Below are positions 32,415 through 42,423 of a DNA stretch of 64,000 nt, piece after piece. Below the pieces are notes generated by a model, which was given only the letters and a program-made list of their open reading frames with translations, had not been told where the DNA came from and searched no databases. Position 1 is the first letter of the stretch. Every line of letters starts with the position of its first letter. Made by a program: the position numbers and the translations under genes. Source of the DNA: QGON01 sp963691905 (GTDB lineage: Bacteria > Pseudomonadota > Gammaproteobacteria > Chromatiales > Chromatiaceae); NCBI GenBank assembly GCA_963691905.1, contig OY829894.1, positions 744,001 through 808,000 of the forward strand, written 5' to 3'.

Positions 32415-33668
32415 TCAAGAAAACTTTTTTATAGCATCAAGTGTTAAACCATATACCACACTGCCGAATACGTCACCTTTTACCATTTTTGCATTTCTAA
32501 ATACATTCATTATATCCCGTTGAATTTTCCCTATCTGAGTTGTTCCGCCAGTAAAAAAAACAACATCTATATCGTCCACATTTATACAAGCGTCCTTTAG
32601 TAAGCCTTCTAAAACCTTCTTGATTTGATTTATATCTGCACTAATTAATTTTTCAAGAATTCCTTTTGTTAATTCAACCTTTAGATCTTTTTCAATTAGA
32701 CCAAGATCTAAATAGTGATTATCGCTACCTGATAATGCTTTTTTTCCTATTTCTATCTTCTCCATTATATTGTGTCCATATCTATTTTCTAACACCACAA
32801 ACAATCTGTTCGTGAGGTGCATTTCATTTGACTGTGCAAGCGCATTTTTTATGTTTCTTATTGATGCTTTACTGTAAAGCTTATTTATTTTGTGCCAAGT
32901 AGACAAATCATGATAACACGCAGTCGGCACATTGATGTTTAATCCGTTTGTTGCCTTCACCGTTGTACGCGCCCCCAATACAGGCATAACAGTATTATAA
33001 TTCAACAATGTATCAAAATCAGTTCCACCAATATGAATGCCAGATGTAGATAAAATATTACTAGATGAGTCAGTGTTGTTTTTAGGATCGATTTTAATTA
33101 TTGTAAAGTCTGATGTGCCGCCACCAATATCAATTATCAGTGCTAATTCTTCTTTTGTTGACTCTTTTTCATATGCCATTGCCGCAGCAATTGGTTCGTA
33201 TTGAAATTCAATATGTTTAAAGCCCTGTTTAGCTGCAATTTTTCTTAATGTATGCTCTGCCAATTCATCAAGTTTATCATCCTTATCATTAAACCTAACA
33301 GGCCTACCTAGAATTACACTATCAATTTCGCCAGCATGCATATATTCTGCGCGAGTTTTTATATGCTTAAGAAAATAGCCTAATATATCTGAAAATGGTC
33401 TCATTTCATTGAAAACTCTCGTTTTCTCATCCATCAATGATGACCCTAATACAGACTTGATAGATGTCATTAACCTCCCTTCCACTCCATCTATATAATG
33501 AGATATTGCTTGCTCACCAAAATACATTTCAAATTCTTCATCATCAAGAAAAATTGCTGAGCGCAACATTTTATTATGTCCATCTAATAAAACCGTCTCA
33601 ACAGAATTCATTTTCTGTATTCCAACAGCCGAATTGCTTGTTCCAAAATCTAGCCCGCAAAATGTCAT
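32415..33668 (-). CDS. YegD-like Hsp70/actin-fold ATPase
   Basis: 417 residues from ATG 33668 (MTFCGLDFGTSNSAVGI); a longer frame to 33842 is open but unlike the family and overlaps the ISL3 end. Nucleotide-binding motifs are GLDFGTSNSAV (phosphate 1), LIIDIGGGTSDFTII (phosphate 2) and VVFFTGGTTQIGKIQ (adenosine). VILGRPVRFN, QYEPIAAAMAYE, GGTDFDTLLNYNTVMPVLG and the final GDVFGSVVYGLTLDAI match the YegD subgroup, which lacks the Hsp70 substrate-binding domain. It is AT-rich like the radical SAM genes. Removal of the ISL3 insertion places it about 92 bp after the PEP-utilising gene on the same strand, so it is probably the last gene of that operon. The substrate is unknown. Confidence 0.85.
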   Translation of the reverse strand: MTFCGLDFGTSNSAVGIQKMNSVETVLLDGHNKMLRSAIFLDDEEFEMYFGEQAISHYIDGVEGRLMTSIKSVLGSSLMDEKTRVFNEMRPFSDILGYFLKHIKTRAEYMHAGEIDSVILGRPVRFNDKDDKLDELAEHTLRKIAAKQGFKHIEFQYEPIAAAMAYEKESTKEELALIIDIGGGTSDFTIIKIDPKNNTDSSSNILSTSGIHIGGTDFDTLLNYNTVMPVLGARTTVKATNGLNINVPTACYHDLSTWHKINKLYSKASIRNIKNALAQSNEMHLTNRLFVVLENRYGHNIMEKIEIGKKALSGSDNHYLDLGLIEKDLKVELTKGILEKLISADINQIKKVLEGLLKDACINVDDIDVVFFTGGTTQIGKIQRDIMNVFRNAKMVKGDVFGSVVYGLTLDAIKKFS

Positions 33669-34392
33669 ACCATCATCTCGTTTAGTAGGTTTTAGCAAAA
33701 TAACAAATCTGTTGATGCCACAGTAATATAAATATATGGGTCTACGCGGAAGCGTGTGGGTAAATCCTGAATTAAGCCAAGTGTAACACATTGAAATCGT
33801 GAAATTATTCAGTGATTCTGTGTTGGGTGAAAGTGTTTTCATTTTTCGGTTAGGCTAATGTCATGAAGAATCCAAAGTCAATCCGAGCGCTATTTGCATT
33901 CCCCGGCTTTACCTCCTTATCGAAATTGGTGGGTGTGTTTGGAGACCGGTATGCCCGTGTGATCCAACTCAAGAGACGAAAAAAAAGCCATCTGTTCTCA
34001 CTGTGGGCGCAGATGCCATGGGCGTTACGACAAGAAGACCTTGCGGGTACGTGATCTCTCGGTTGCCGGATGGCGAATCTACCTGGAATTCGAACGCTGG
34101 CGTGTTAGTTGTCCAAGGTGTAACAGTGTGCATGTAGAGCATCTTGATTGGCTGGCAAAGAATCCTCGCTATACCCAACGCTTTGCTGCGTATTCTGGCC
34201 CAATCTGATCACCCATTCTGGATCATTCCGATCACCTAATCTGGTTTTAACCGATCATTGATTCTGGTTTTATTCGATCATTTTTTCTGGATTTCCAGAA
34301 TCGATGATCGGAATGCCAGAATCCATCCCAACGCGTTGATTTAACTTAATTACTGCTAACCTCCGGATATTTTCATTCAGAGGAATCAGGCA

Positions 34393-35949
34393 GTGGCAAA
34401 AAAGAGGTTATTAATGCGTAAAATCAAAGAAATTCTACGGCTTCGTTATGAAGTTGGATTAAGTCTCCGGGGCGTCTCCCAGTCGCTTAATATCGGTTAT
34501 GGCACAGTTGCCGACTATATCAAAAGGGCTGAGCAAGCCAATCTTAACTGGCCCATCCCAGGCAACCTGGATGAACGTGATCTGGGGCTTTTATTATTCC
34601 CCACACAGGCCGTAACGGGACAACGGCGTTTTGCGGAACCGGACTTCCTGACTTGCTATGGAGATCTGAAAAAAAGCAAAACGGTGACCCGGCATTTACT
34701 GTGGCAAGAGTACCGTCAACAACATCCAAAAGATGGCTACAGCTATGCGCAGTTTTGCCATCGCTTCAAAGAATGGCAGGGTAAACAAAAACGCAGTATG
34801 CGCCAGATCCATATTGCGGGTGAAAAACTGTTCGTGGATTATGCCGGGCCAACAATGGGGGTGATCAATCCCGATACGGGCGATCTACGCACAGCACAGA
34901 TCTTTGTTGCTGTACTGGGTGCATCCAGCTACACCTTTGCCTGCGCCCACTGGAGCCAGCAGTTGCCTGATTGGCTAGATGCCCATGTGCAGGCTTTGAC
35001 TTACTTTGGTGGTGTACCAGAAATTATTGTGCCGGATAACTTAAAAAGTGCAGTGAGTAAAACGCACCGTTATGACCCTGAGATTAATGCCAGTTATTTG
35101 CAATTAGCGGAGCATTATCAAACCGCCATCATTCCAGCACGACCACTGAAACCCAAGGATAAATCAAAAGCCGAGATTGGTGTGCAAATCGTAGAACGTT
35201 GGATTATTGCCAGACTGCGGCACCAGCAATTTTTTACGCTATCTTCACTGAATCAGGCCATCCGTTCATTAGTCGACGAGTTGAATGACAAGCCCTTCCA
35301 AAAACTACCGGGTACAAGGCGCTCCCAGTTTAAACAACTGGATAAACCGGCATTGCACCCCTTACCTTCAAACCCCTATCAATATACAGACATCAAGCGT
35401 GCACGCGTACATATTGATTACCATATTGAATATGACAAGCATTATTACTCAGTGCCACATCACCTCGTTAAACAGGAAGTGGAAGTACAGGTCTGTGATA
35501 ACACGGTTGCGGTTTACCATCATGGCCAGCGTATCGCCTGCCATCTACGCAGTTACAGCAAAGGAACGCACACAACGCTACGTAAACATATGCCGGAAAC
35601 GCACAAATCCGTGCATGACTGGTCACCCGAGCGCTTCCTGAAATGGGCTGGCAACATTGGTTCAGAAACACGCGAAGTCATCAGCCTGTTACTACAACAA
35701 AAGCGCCACCCGGAACAAAATTATCGCCGTGTTCTGGCACTGCTGAGTAACGCAAAAAAATACAGTAACGAGCGGCTCAATAATGCCTGTGGCAGGGCCT
35801 TGCTGATCAACTCCCCTACACGCAGCAGTATCGAGTCCATTCTTAAACAGGGGCTGGATAAAGTCGTTATGGAAACCGATGCAATGATGCAAGAAGAGTT
35901 GGCATTAGACACGCATGAAAATGTGCGTGGCGCAGACTATTACCATTAA
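34393..35949 (+). CDS. istA: IS21-family transposase IstA
   Basis: 518 residues from a GTG start with AGGAATCAGG upstream. An N-terminal HTH (LRLRYEVGLSLRGVSQSLNIGYGTVADYIKRA) precedes the integrase core: LFVDYAGPTMGVI, VPEIIVPDNLKSAV and the Glu region KDKSKAEIGVQIVERWIIARL. IstA carries out strand transfer; it needs IstB, whose gene here is broken. Confidence 0.95.
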   Translation: MAKKRLLMRKIKEILRLRYEVGLSLRGVSQSLNIGYGTVADYIKRAEQANLNWPIPGNLDERDLGLLLFPTQAVTGQRRFAEPDFLTCYGDLKKSKTVTRHLLWQEYRQQHPKDGYSYAQFCHRFKEWQGKQKRSMRQIHIAGEKLFVDYAGPTMGVINPDTGDLRTAQIFVAVLGASSYTFACAHWSQQLPDWLDAHVQALTYFGGVPEIIVPDNLKSAVSKTHRYDPEINASYLQLAEHYQTAIIPARPLKPKDKSKAEIGVQIVERWIIARLRHQQFFTLSSLNQAIRSLVDELNDKPFQKLPGTRRSQFKQLDKPALHPLPSNPYQYTDIKRARVHIDYHIEYDKHYYSVPHHLVKQEVEVQVCDNTVAVYHHGQRIACHLRSYSKGTHTTLRKHMPETHKSVHDWSPERFLKWAGNIGSETREVISLLLQQKRHPEQNYRRVLALLSNAKKYSNERLNNACGRALLINSPTRSSIESILKQGLDKVVMETDAMMQEELALDTHENVRGADYYH

Positions 35950-35989
35950 ACAAAACAGGAGATATTATTATGCTTAATAACCAAACAGT

Positions 35990-36624
35990 AAGTATCCCCC
36001 GGCAAAGCCGGGGGCTTTAGTTTGTGAGCCGCTCGAAGCGGCCTAAACGGAGCATTCGCTCCTTGAGCCCCCCAAGGGGGCGCCAACTACACCAGATTCA
36101 GCTGATCTACTCTACGATCTTCAGCTTCCTGATGCCTTATGTACTCCCGAATCACCTTTTCGTCCCGACCAACCGTCGATGCGAAATAACCTCTCGCCCA
36201 GAAATGCTGCCCAACATAGTTCCTTTTGCGACCTGCATAGGTTCGGGCTATATGAATCGCACTTTTCCCTTTGATGAACCCCACCACCTGGGATACCGCA
36301 TATTTCGGTGGAATTGAAATCATCATATGCACATGATCCGGCATTATGTGCCCCTCTTCTATCGTGCTTTCTTTCTGCTGCGCCAGCTTACGAAACACTT
36401 CTCCCAACTCTTGGCGAATCTGACCGTATATCGCTTTCCTTCGATACTTCGGGATAAATATGATGTGGTACTTACACTCCCACCGAGTGTGATTTAAACT
36501 GTTTACTTGTCTCATGGCTTCTCCTAAACGTGTTGCTTGGCGGCTCACGCTTGGGAGTTCCCATGAGATTCCCGGATTTGTCAAACTGCTAATGCCTCCC
36601 CAGCAGAGCTGGGGGATCTCCTAT
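35990..36624 (-). mobile_element. IS200-type element inside istB
   Basis: The ends carry the subterminal hairpins expected for Y1-transposase elements: cccccggcaaagccggggg near 35997-36015 and cctccccagcagagctgggg near 36596-36615. It has no inverted repeats or target duplication. It carries only a tnpA gene. The exact boundaries are uncertain by a few bases. Confidence 0.85.
36087..36518 (-). CDS. tnpA: IS200/IS605-type TnpA (HUH Y1 transposase)
   Basis: 143 residues from ATG 36518 (MRQVNSLNHTRWECKYHIIF); an upstream in-frame start at 36584 lies in the terminal hairpin. The metal-binding HUH motif is DHVHMMISIP, and the catalytic Tyr lies in the REYIRHQE region. Such enzymes move single-stranded DNA with hairpin-guided cleavage. 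The gene looks intact, so this may be the most recently active element of the nest. Confidence 0.92.
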   Translation of the reverse strand, partial: AMRQVNSLNHTRWECKYHIIFIPKYRRKAIYGQIRQELGEVFRKLAQQKESTIEEGHIMPDHVHMMISIPPKYAVSQVVGFIKGKSAIHIARTYAGRKRNYVGQHFWARGYFASTVGRDEKVIREYIRHQEAEDRRVDQLNLV

Positions 36625-37555
36625 GATTGTTTAGAAATAATGCGCCGCTTAAAACTTACCGGCATGGCCGATGGGCTTGAACAACAACTAGCGCAGCCTT
36701 CAACACATGACGAACTTGGCTTTAGTGAACGCCTGGCGTTACTGGTAGACCGGGAATCAACACATCGCCATAACAATAAAATCAAACGTCTGCTTAAAGT
36801 GGCAAAATTAAAACTGCAGGCTAACCCGGCTGATATTGATTACAGTCATCCGCGTGGGCTGATGAAAAGTCAGTTTGCTGATTTACTGAGTACACACTGG
36901 ATACTGCAGCATCACAATATACTCATCACCGACCCCACCGGTTGCGGTAAAACCTATCTTGGTTGTGCACTGGCAACCCAAGCGTGCATGCAGGGATTAT
37001 CGGTTCGTTACTTCCGTATGCCCCGCTTGCTTGAAACGCTGACTATCGCCCATGGAGATGGTCGTTTTACCCGATTGACCCAGCAACTGGCAAAAACGGA
37101 TTTGCTGGTACTGGATGACTGGGGACTGGAGAAAATGAACCTGAGCCAGCGTAATGATCTACTGACTATCATGGATGATCGCCATGGCCTTAAATCCACG
37201 TTGGTGACCAGTCAGCTACCGACAACACAATGGCATAAAACCATCGGCGATGCGACGCTGGCAGATGCCATTCTGGACCGTCTATTACACAATAGTCACA
37301 AGCTAAAACTAAAGGGAGAGTCGATGAGAAAGGTCATGAGTGAATTTACTGAATCCGATCACTCAGAGTGATACCATGAGATCCTTCGTGCTGGGATGGT
37401 TAAGTGATCGGAATGACCAGAATACGCACTTTGCCATGCATGTGGGTAAACTGTGCCGGGATATGCCGAACAAAGCCGTCGCCGAGATGGAACGTTTGCA
37501 CCACAGTACGGTGAAAGATCTCGATAAACTCTACATGCAAAAGCAGGTTGACCTA

Positions 37556-38742
37556 GTGTAGTGTCCTAATTTGATTGTATATTATCAAGGGTTAATCGCG
37601 CACGGTTTACTTTTTCTAAAATGTCTTCAGCAGATTTTGTCCAAACAAAAGGTTTGGGGTTTTTGTTGTTCTTATCGATATACTCAATAATCTTTTTTTC
37701 CAGCTCAACTACCGAAGTAAAAATACCCCTTTTAAGTTGCCTCTCTGTAAGTACGCCAAAAAATCGTTCTACCAAATTCAGCCATGATGAACTGGTCGGT
37801 ATGAAATGCAGAAATACACGTTTATTCCGCCTCAGCCAGTTCCGTACTTTTTCATGCTTATGCGTGGCATAGTTATCAACAATAATATGCAAGTCTTTAT
37901 CTTTGTCAGTTTGACCTTCAACCTTCTTCAGGAATTTAAGAAATTCTTTGTGCGTATGCTTTTGGTAACACTCACCCGTCACACTTCCAGTAGCAACATC
38001 AAGCGCTGCAAAAAGTGTACTCGTACCGTTTCTTTTATAATCATGCGTTATGGTTCCACAGCGACCTTTCTTCAATGGGAGACCCGGTTGCGTGCGGTCC
38101 AACGCCTGGATTGATGTCTTCTCATCAACACAAAAGACAATAGTGTTTTCAGGTGGATTTAAATATAAGCCCACTACATCACACAATTTCTCTTCAAAAC
38201 GAGGATCATTGCTGACCTTGAATGTCTTCTCCAAGTGAGGCTTTAAACCAACCGACTGCCAGACACGATTAACAAAGCTGTGCGTTGTTTTCAGTTCTTT
38301 AGCCAGTGTCCGGGTTGACCAGTGCGTAGCATTGTCTGGCTTATCTTGCGTTGTTTTCTCAATTATCCTTTTGCGAAGTCTGGCCTGTTTTAATGTATCC
38401 TTTCCTCCATGATTTGCCCCTCTGGGCTTATCTTTGCTGATTGACTGGATGCCACCTTCAGCAAATCTATTTCTCCATAGTCCTACTTTGTTAGGTGCAA
38501 TATTGAGTCTTTGTGCAATGTCTTTGTTCTTCAAACCTTCTGCGGATAACAGGACTATTTTAGAGCGCTCTGACAATCGAATTGAGACAGCCTTGCTCTT
38601 TGTGTTTTTCTCCAGTATCTGCCTATCGGTTTCAGATAATGTGATTTTTGCTGCTACTCTCATACATAATAATCCTGCCATTCATGAATAGCAGGATTAT
38701 ACCAATAACCACTTAATATGCCTTCAATTTAGGACGCTACAC
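37556..38742 (-). mobile_element. IS630-family element inside ISL3
   Basis: Inverted repeats GTGTAGTGTCCTAA (left) and GTGTAGCGTCCTAA (right, minus strand) are flanked by TA (37554-37555 and 38743-38744), the TA duplication typical of IS630/Tc1-mariner elements. One complete transposase gene fills it. Confidence 0.94.
37566..38681 (-). CDS. IS630-family transposase
   Basis: 371 residues with an N-terminal HTH (GLKNKDIAQRLNIAPNKVGLWRNRF) and a DDE domain: FCVDEKTSIQALDRTQ (first Asp), LHIIVDNYATHKHEKV (second Asp) and FIPTSSSWLNLVERFFGVL (Glu). The starts at 38681 and six codons later (CMRVAAKI) are both possible. The gene is uninterrupted and may be active. Confidence 0.94.
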   Translation of the reverse strand: MAGLLCMRVAAKITLSETDRQILEKNTKSKAVSIRLSERSKIVLLSAEGLKNKDIAQRLNIAPNKVGLWRNRFAEGGIQSISKDKPRGANHGGKDTLKQARLRKRIIEKTTQDKPDNATHWSTRTLAKELKTTHSFVNRVWQSVGLKPHLEKTFKVSNDPRFEEKLCDVVGLYLNPPENTIVFCVDEKTSIQALDRTQPGLPLKKGRCGTITHDYKRNGTSTLFAALDVATGSVTGECYQKHTHKEFLKFLKKVEGQTDKDKDLHIIVDNYATHKHEKVRNWLRRNKRVFLHFIPTSSSWLNLVERFFGVLTERQLKRGIFTSVVELEKKIIEYIDKNNKNPKPFVWTKSAEDILEKVNRARLTLDNIQSN

Positions 38743-39589
38743 TAGCGGGACTGCCAGCACCCAGGGCCATCGGTATTGACGAGATCTCCATCCGCAAAGG
38801 ACATAACTACCGGGTCATCATCAGTGATCTGGATCGGGAACGTCCAATATGGTTCGGTGGTGAAGGCCGAAAAGAGGCTGACATCGATATGTTTTTCAAG
38901 GCGTTGGGCGAAAAAAAGAGTGCCCGCATCGAACTAGCGGCTATGGACATGTGGAAACCGTTTCGGAACTCGGTAATGAAGAATGCGCCGAAGGCCCGGA
39001 TCATCTTTGACAAGTTTCATATCATGCGCCATCTCTCAAAGGCTCTCGATGAAGCTCGACGTAGTGAGTACAAACGCCTCAGCGGCAAGGACAGGAGTTA
39101 CATCAAGGGCCAGCGTTATACCTTACTCACGCGACGCGAGAACCTGAGTCTGGATGGAAGACGGGCCCTGAAAAAACTACTCCAGGCGAACCGACGACTG
39201 AACACGGCCTACGTACTCAAGGAATCATTCGGCCAACTCTGGGATTACCGCACTGAACGAGGCGCGCGTACCTTTTTAGAGCGCTGGAAAGACAGTCTTA
39301 AATGGCAGCGATTGGAGCCGTATCAAAAGTTTTCCAGGCTGATTGAATCCCATTGGGATGGCATCGCTTCTTACTGTCACCCAGAGAACAAAGTCAGCCT
39401 TGGGTTGGTCGAAGGGATCAATAATAAAATTCGCGTTCTACAACGAAGGGCCTATGGTTATCGTGATGAGGAATATCTCAAGCTGAAAATCGTTGCAGCA
39501 TTTCTTCCGCCACTACCCAGGAATGCTAATATCAACCCACACGCTTCCGCGTAGACCCAAATATATTAGTAATCATGCACATCTAATTA

Positions 39590-41170
39590 TTAACCAACTG
39601 GTTTTACATTGATAGCAAGTTGTGCTGCATAAAGCTGTGAAACCAAAATCTTATTAGGTGAAACAGAAATTGAATCTATCCCAGCATCATGACAAAACTT
39701 AATTGTATCCTCATCAGATGCCTGCTCACCACATAAGCCAATTTTTATCTGGGGATAATGTTTACGAACACTTTGCACGCAATTAAATATAAATTGTTTT
39801 ACAACACTATCAAGCACAAGAAATGGATCAGAATTTAATATTTTGTTTTTCAGATAGCTGTTTAAAAACTTTTCATAAATATCACCTCGTGAAAATGCAA
39901 ATATCTGAGCAGTTAAGTCATTAGTTCCGAAACAAATATAATCAACATGCTTTGCTAAATCATCAATACCAAGTACCGCACGTGGCGTTTCAACCATGAT
40001 GCCGACTCTATACGGAATGGCTTGGGAATATTTCTGCTCTAATCCAGTAACTATTTTATTTATAATACTCTTTACCTCTAATACCTCCGCTTCATGAACA
40101 ACCATTGGAATTGTAATGTGTGGAATAATTACATGACGCTCTGAATTTGTCGCATCTATAGATGCTTCTATAATTGCTATTACCTGCATCTCTAATAAAG
40201 GCACATCACTTAGAAGCAGACGAACCCCACGATGCCCCATCATAGGATTATCTTCGTATATGCTTTCCATTTTCTTGTGCAACTCATCCACACTCAAATT
40301 CAAACTATTTGAAATATCGCTAATATTTGCATTACTCTTAGGCAAAAATTCATGAATTGGCGGATCGAATAGGCGAATGATCAAATTACCCCCATTCGCA
40401 GCTATAAACATATGATAAGCAGATTGCTTCTGAAGTTCAAAAAGTCTAGCTAAGTACACGTTCTTTTTGTTAGCGTTCTCACAGAGAACATATTTTCTGA
40501 AAACTTGAATAGAAGCCTCATTGAGAATCATATGCTCAGAACGCGGTTCATAACCCATAGCACCCCAAAACTTACCTCTTTGTACTTCTGAAGCGCTGTC
40601 TGCATTCGCATTAACCCTAAGTACTGCCCTTTCTCTTATCCAAACTAGAAGTTGACGCACCGCCTCAGTATCCATATGTGACGATTGAATATATACTTTT
40701 CCAGTAAAAACATGGCCTTCATATGCATCTAATGATATTAGTTGCCCTTCTTGCAATGTTAATTTAGAACCACAATTTAGCACTGGAATACCCATTGCGT
40801 TTGCGGCAATTACTGCATGTGATGATGGGTCTTCGTTAGTCGTGACAATGCCATTAACAGAATCCAAATCGCACATGATATCGTTATTAAGCACCTTGGT
40901 GAAAAGGATTTTTTCATCTACGTTTGTAGCATTCTTAAGTGATTTTAATGTGTAATACACTTTACCTCTAGCTAGTCCATCTGAAAGGATATCACCTGTT
41001 GCTATAGCAACTTCATGCCTAGTTGGACGAAATGATTTTTGTGTTAAAGCATTTAGATTGCTCCGAGTAAGTGAGCTAATGAGGTTATTTGGACAACCTC
41101 CTCTATTACTAATTTCCGTTACATCATGCAGGATACATTTGCAAATATCATCATCACATTGTTGTTTCAT
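39590..41170 (-). CDS. PPDK-like PEP-utilising enzyme lacking the ATP-grasp domain
   Basis: 526 residues. Residues about 55-165 form the swivelling phosphohistidine domain: GIVTTNEDPSSHAVIAANAMGIPVL aligns with the T-S-H-A-A motif, so the phospho-acceptor His is present. Residues about 185-520 form the PEP-binding TIM barrel: NPMMGHRGVRLLLSD, RVGIMVETPRAVLGIDDLA, ICFGTNDLTAQ, IGLCGEQASDE (catalytic Cys kept; the following His of GEHGG replaced by Gln) and VSPNKILVSQLYAAQ. Pyruvate phosphate dikinase and PEP synthase carry an N-terminal nucleotide-binding domain that is absent here, so the protein is closer to enzyme I logic (PEP to His to an acceptor). Its ATG overlaps the stop of the preceding radical SAM gene by 4 bp. 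The acceptor is unknown. Confidence 0.85.
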   Translation of the reverse strand: MKQQCDDDICKCILHDVTEISNRGGCPNNLISSLTRSNLNALTQKSFRPTRHEVAIATGDILSDGLARGKVYYTLKSLKNATNVDEKILFTKVLNNDIMCDLDSVNGIVTTNEDPSSHAVIAANAMGIPVLNCGSKLTLQEGQLISLDAYEGHVFTGKVYIQSSHMDTEAVRQLLVWIRERAVLRVNANADSASEVQRGKFWGAMGYEPRSEHMILNEASIQVFRKYVLCENANKKNVYLARLFELQKQSAYHMFIAANGGNLIIRLFDPPIHEFLPKSNANISDISNSLNLSVDELHKKMESIYEDNPMMGHRGVRLLLSDVPLLEMQVIAIIEASIDATNSERHVIIPHITIPMVVHEAEVLEVKSIINKIVTGLEQKYSQAIPYRVGIMVETPRAVLGIDDLAKHVDYICFGTNDLTAQIFAFSRGDIYEKFLNSYLKNKILNSDPFLVLDSVVKQFIFNCVQSVRKHYPQIKIGLCGEQASDEDTIKFCHDAGIDSISVSPNKILVSQLYAAQLAINVKPVG

Positions 41171-42339
41171 AGCATTTCACCAAGCACTTGGAAATCATCT
41201 CCTTCCAAATTACATCCCCCACAGGTTGAACAGCCTAACTGGAATCGTTTTGGAAATTCTTGTTTCTGCATTTCTTCAGAAATTTGCAAGCATGTATCAT
41301 AGTAATCAGCAAAGTCTGGAATTTCAAAGTTACCAAGATCAGATTCCAACATATGTTTTAATGGAATTACGTTAGGTCTAACGCCTTCTGAAATCAACCA
41401 CCTTGCCCCTTCTATTGTATTTTCTTTTGGTTCAATTCCAAAAATTATTGCTGAGCTTACGCTACCTGCACCAAAAATACTTGTTACGTATCTCCAAGCG
41501 TTAATGTAGTCTGAATCAGGTATTTTAGATTTAGCAGGGAGAATCCGTTCTCGGTACGTTATCCCGAATAACTCGAAATTGATACTAAAGCTATTAACCC
41601 CTTGATCAACTGCATCCTGTAAATAATTAGTATCTTGAGGTGGAGAACATTCAACCTGCAATGGAAAGCATCCAATACCACCTGCAATAGGAGAAATCAT
41701 AGCTGAAATCTCCTGCAAATATGGAAAATACCGTTTCAAGCCTCGATCACGACTAAATGTATTTCCACCTGTAATTGTCGCAGTACAACAACTATTGTTT
41801 TTGTATGCTTCGAAAATAGTTTCAGCATAATCTTTTGGTACTGCATTTAGCTTGCTGCCATCAAACACACAATATTGGCATGCTTTACCACTAGCAATGT
41901 ACTTGCAGTCGTACGGTAATGCACCCATCAAGTTATTTTCACCCTCAGAAAGAAATACATTACACATCTGCATATTGCTTGAAGTCTTTTGTGTATACCA
42001 GCTTGGTGGCTCTAATAACTCAACAGATATTAATTCGTGCTTTCCAGCACAGAGAACCCATACTTCTTCATGCATGGATGCGACTTTTTTCAGCTCAAAA
42101 GGAGATGAGAAATTATTGTTCGGCTGATCCTTGACATACGAAACTTGCATTGACGCATTAACCACTAAACCATTGAATTTAATATGCACTCCTATATTGC
42201 CTGTACGCAATACATTAGTCGGATTATATCGATCACAGAGTTCTAAAGAGTAGTTATTTGGTCTTAGCCCGTAACAAAGTATGGCAGCCTTAAGTAATAA
42301 TGGGTTTAGTTCTTTTTGATTCCAATGAACTTTCATCAT
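41167..42339 (-). CDS. Radical SAM protein 2
   Basis: 390 residues. The SAM-cluster cysteines appear as CKYIASGKACQYC (CX8CX2C, or an atypical loop before CX2C), followed by a GGE-like ITGGNTF and barrel strands such as LQVECSPP and GVNSFSINFELFG. An N-terminal domain of about 130 residues precedes the barrel. The C-terminus has CSTCGGC, suggesting an additional Fe-S cluster or metal site. It follows radical SAM 1 by 84 bp and overlaps the PEP-utilising gene by 4 bp, so translation is coupled. I do not recognise the subfamily or substrate. Confidence 0.8.
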   Translation of the reverse strand: MMKVHWNQKELNPLLLKAAILCYGLRPNNYSLELCDRYNPTNVLRTGNIGVHIKFNGLVVNASMQVSYVKDQPNNNFSSPFELKKVASMHEEVWVLCAGKHELISVELLEPPSWYTQKTSSNMQMCNVFLSEGENNLMGALPYDCKYIASGKACQYCVFDGSKLNAVPKDYAETIFEAYKNNSCCTATITGGNTFSRDRGLKRYFPYLQEISAMISPIAGGIGCFPLQVECSPPQDTNYLQDAVDQGVNSFSINFELFGITYRERILPAKSKIPDSDYINAWRYVTSIFGAGSVSSAIIFGIEPKENTIEGARWLISEGVRPNVIPLKHMLESDLGNFEIPDFADYYDTCLQISEEMQKQEFPKRFQLGCSTCGGCNLEGDDFQVLGEML

Positions 42340-42423
42340 TTAGTGCCTATTCGATAGTCCACAGCACACACAACTTACCTAACAGGTAAATATAGTATTT
42401 TGTCATTTAGCATTAGTTAAATC

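Larger units (their letters stand above)
35970..37371 (+). pseudogene. istB: IS21-family IstB ATPase gene interrupted by an IS200-type element
   Basis: ATG 35970, with AGGAGA upstream, encodes MLNNQTV, after which an IS200-type element (about 35990-36624) intervenes. The frame resumes D-C-L-E-I-M-R-R-L-K-L-T-G-M at 36625 and runs to 37371. Walker A is TDPTGCGKTYLGCALA, with Asp-Pro in place of the usual Gly-Pro or Gly-Asn start, and Walker B is LLVLDDWGLE. IstB is the AAA+ helper of IS21 transposition. A readable frame through the right end of the insertion (from 36514) exists but would give a foreign N-terminus. Confidence 0.88.
34187..37428 (+). mobile_element. IS21-family element inside ISL3
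   Basis: Ends TGCGTATTCTGG (34187) and its complement ending at 37428 form inverted repeats, flanked by a 6-bp duplication CTTTGC (34181-34186 and 37429-37434). Multiple terminal sub-repeats (GATCA...TTCTGG) typical of IS21 occur at 34200-34320. It encodes IstA and an IstB gene interrupted by an IS200-type element. Confidence 0.92.
33863..39554 (+). pseudogene. ISL3 transposase split into three by insertions and frameshifted
   Basis: Segment 1 (33863-34186) starts MKNPKSIRALFAFPGF and contains a zinc-finger-like CSHCGRRCHG only after a one-base shift at a run of eight A residues near 33976. Segment 2 (37435-37555) reads MHVGKLCRDMPNKAVAEMER, and segment 3 (38743-39554) holds the DDE catalytic domain (AIGIDEISIRKGHNYRV, IIFDKFHIMRHL, LVEGINNKIRVLQRRAYGYR). 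Removing IS21 with its duplicated CTTTGC and IS630 with its duplicated TA restores the frame at both joints. The gene is inactive. Confidence 0.92.
33738..39558 (+). mobile_element. ISL3-family element carrying nested IS21 (with IS200) and IS630 insertions
   Basis: Perfect 24-bp terminal inverted repeats (gggtctacgcggaagcgtgt at 33738; its complement ending 39558) are flanked by a perfect 8-bp duplication AAATATAT (33730-33737 and 39559-39566), the duplication size of ISL3 elements. Its transposase gene is interrupted by IS21 at 34187-37428 and by IS630 at 37556-38742. Without these the element is about 1.39 kb. It inserted between the PEP-utilising gene and the Hsp70-like gene. Confidence 0.93.
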
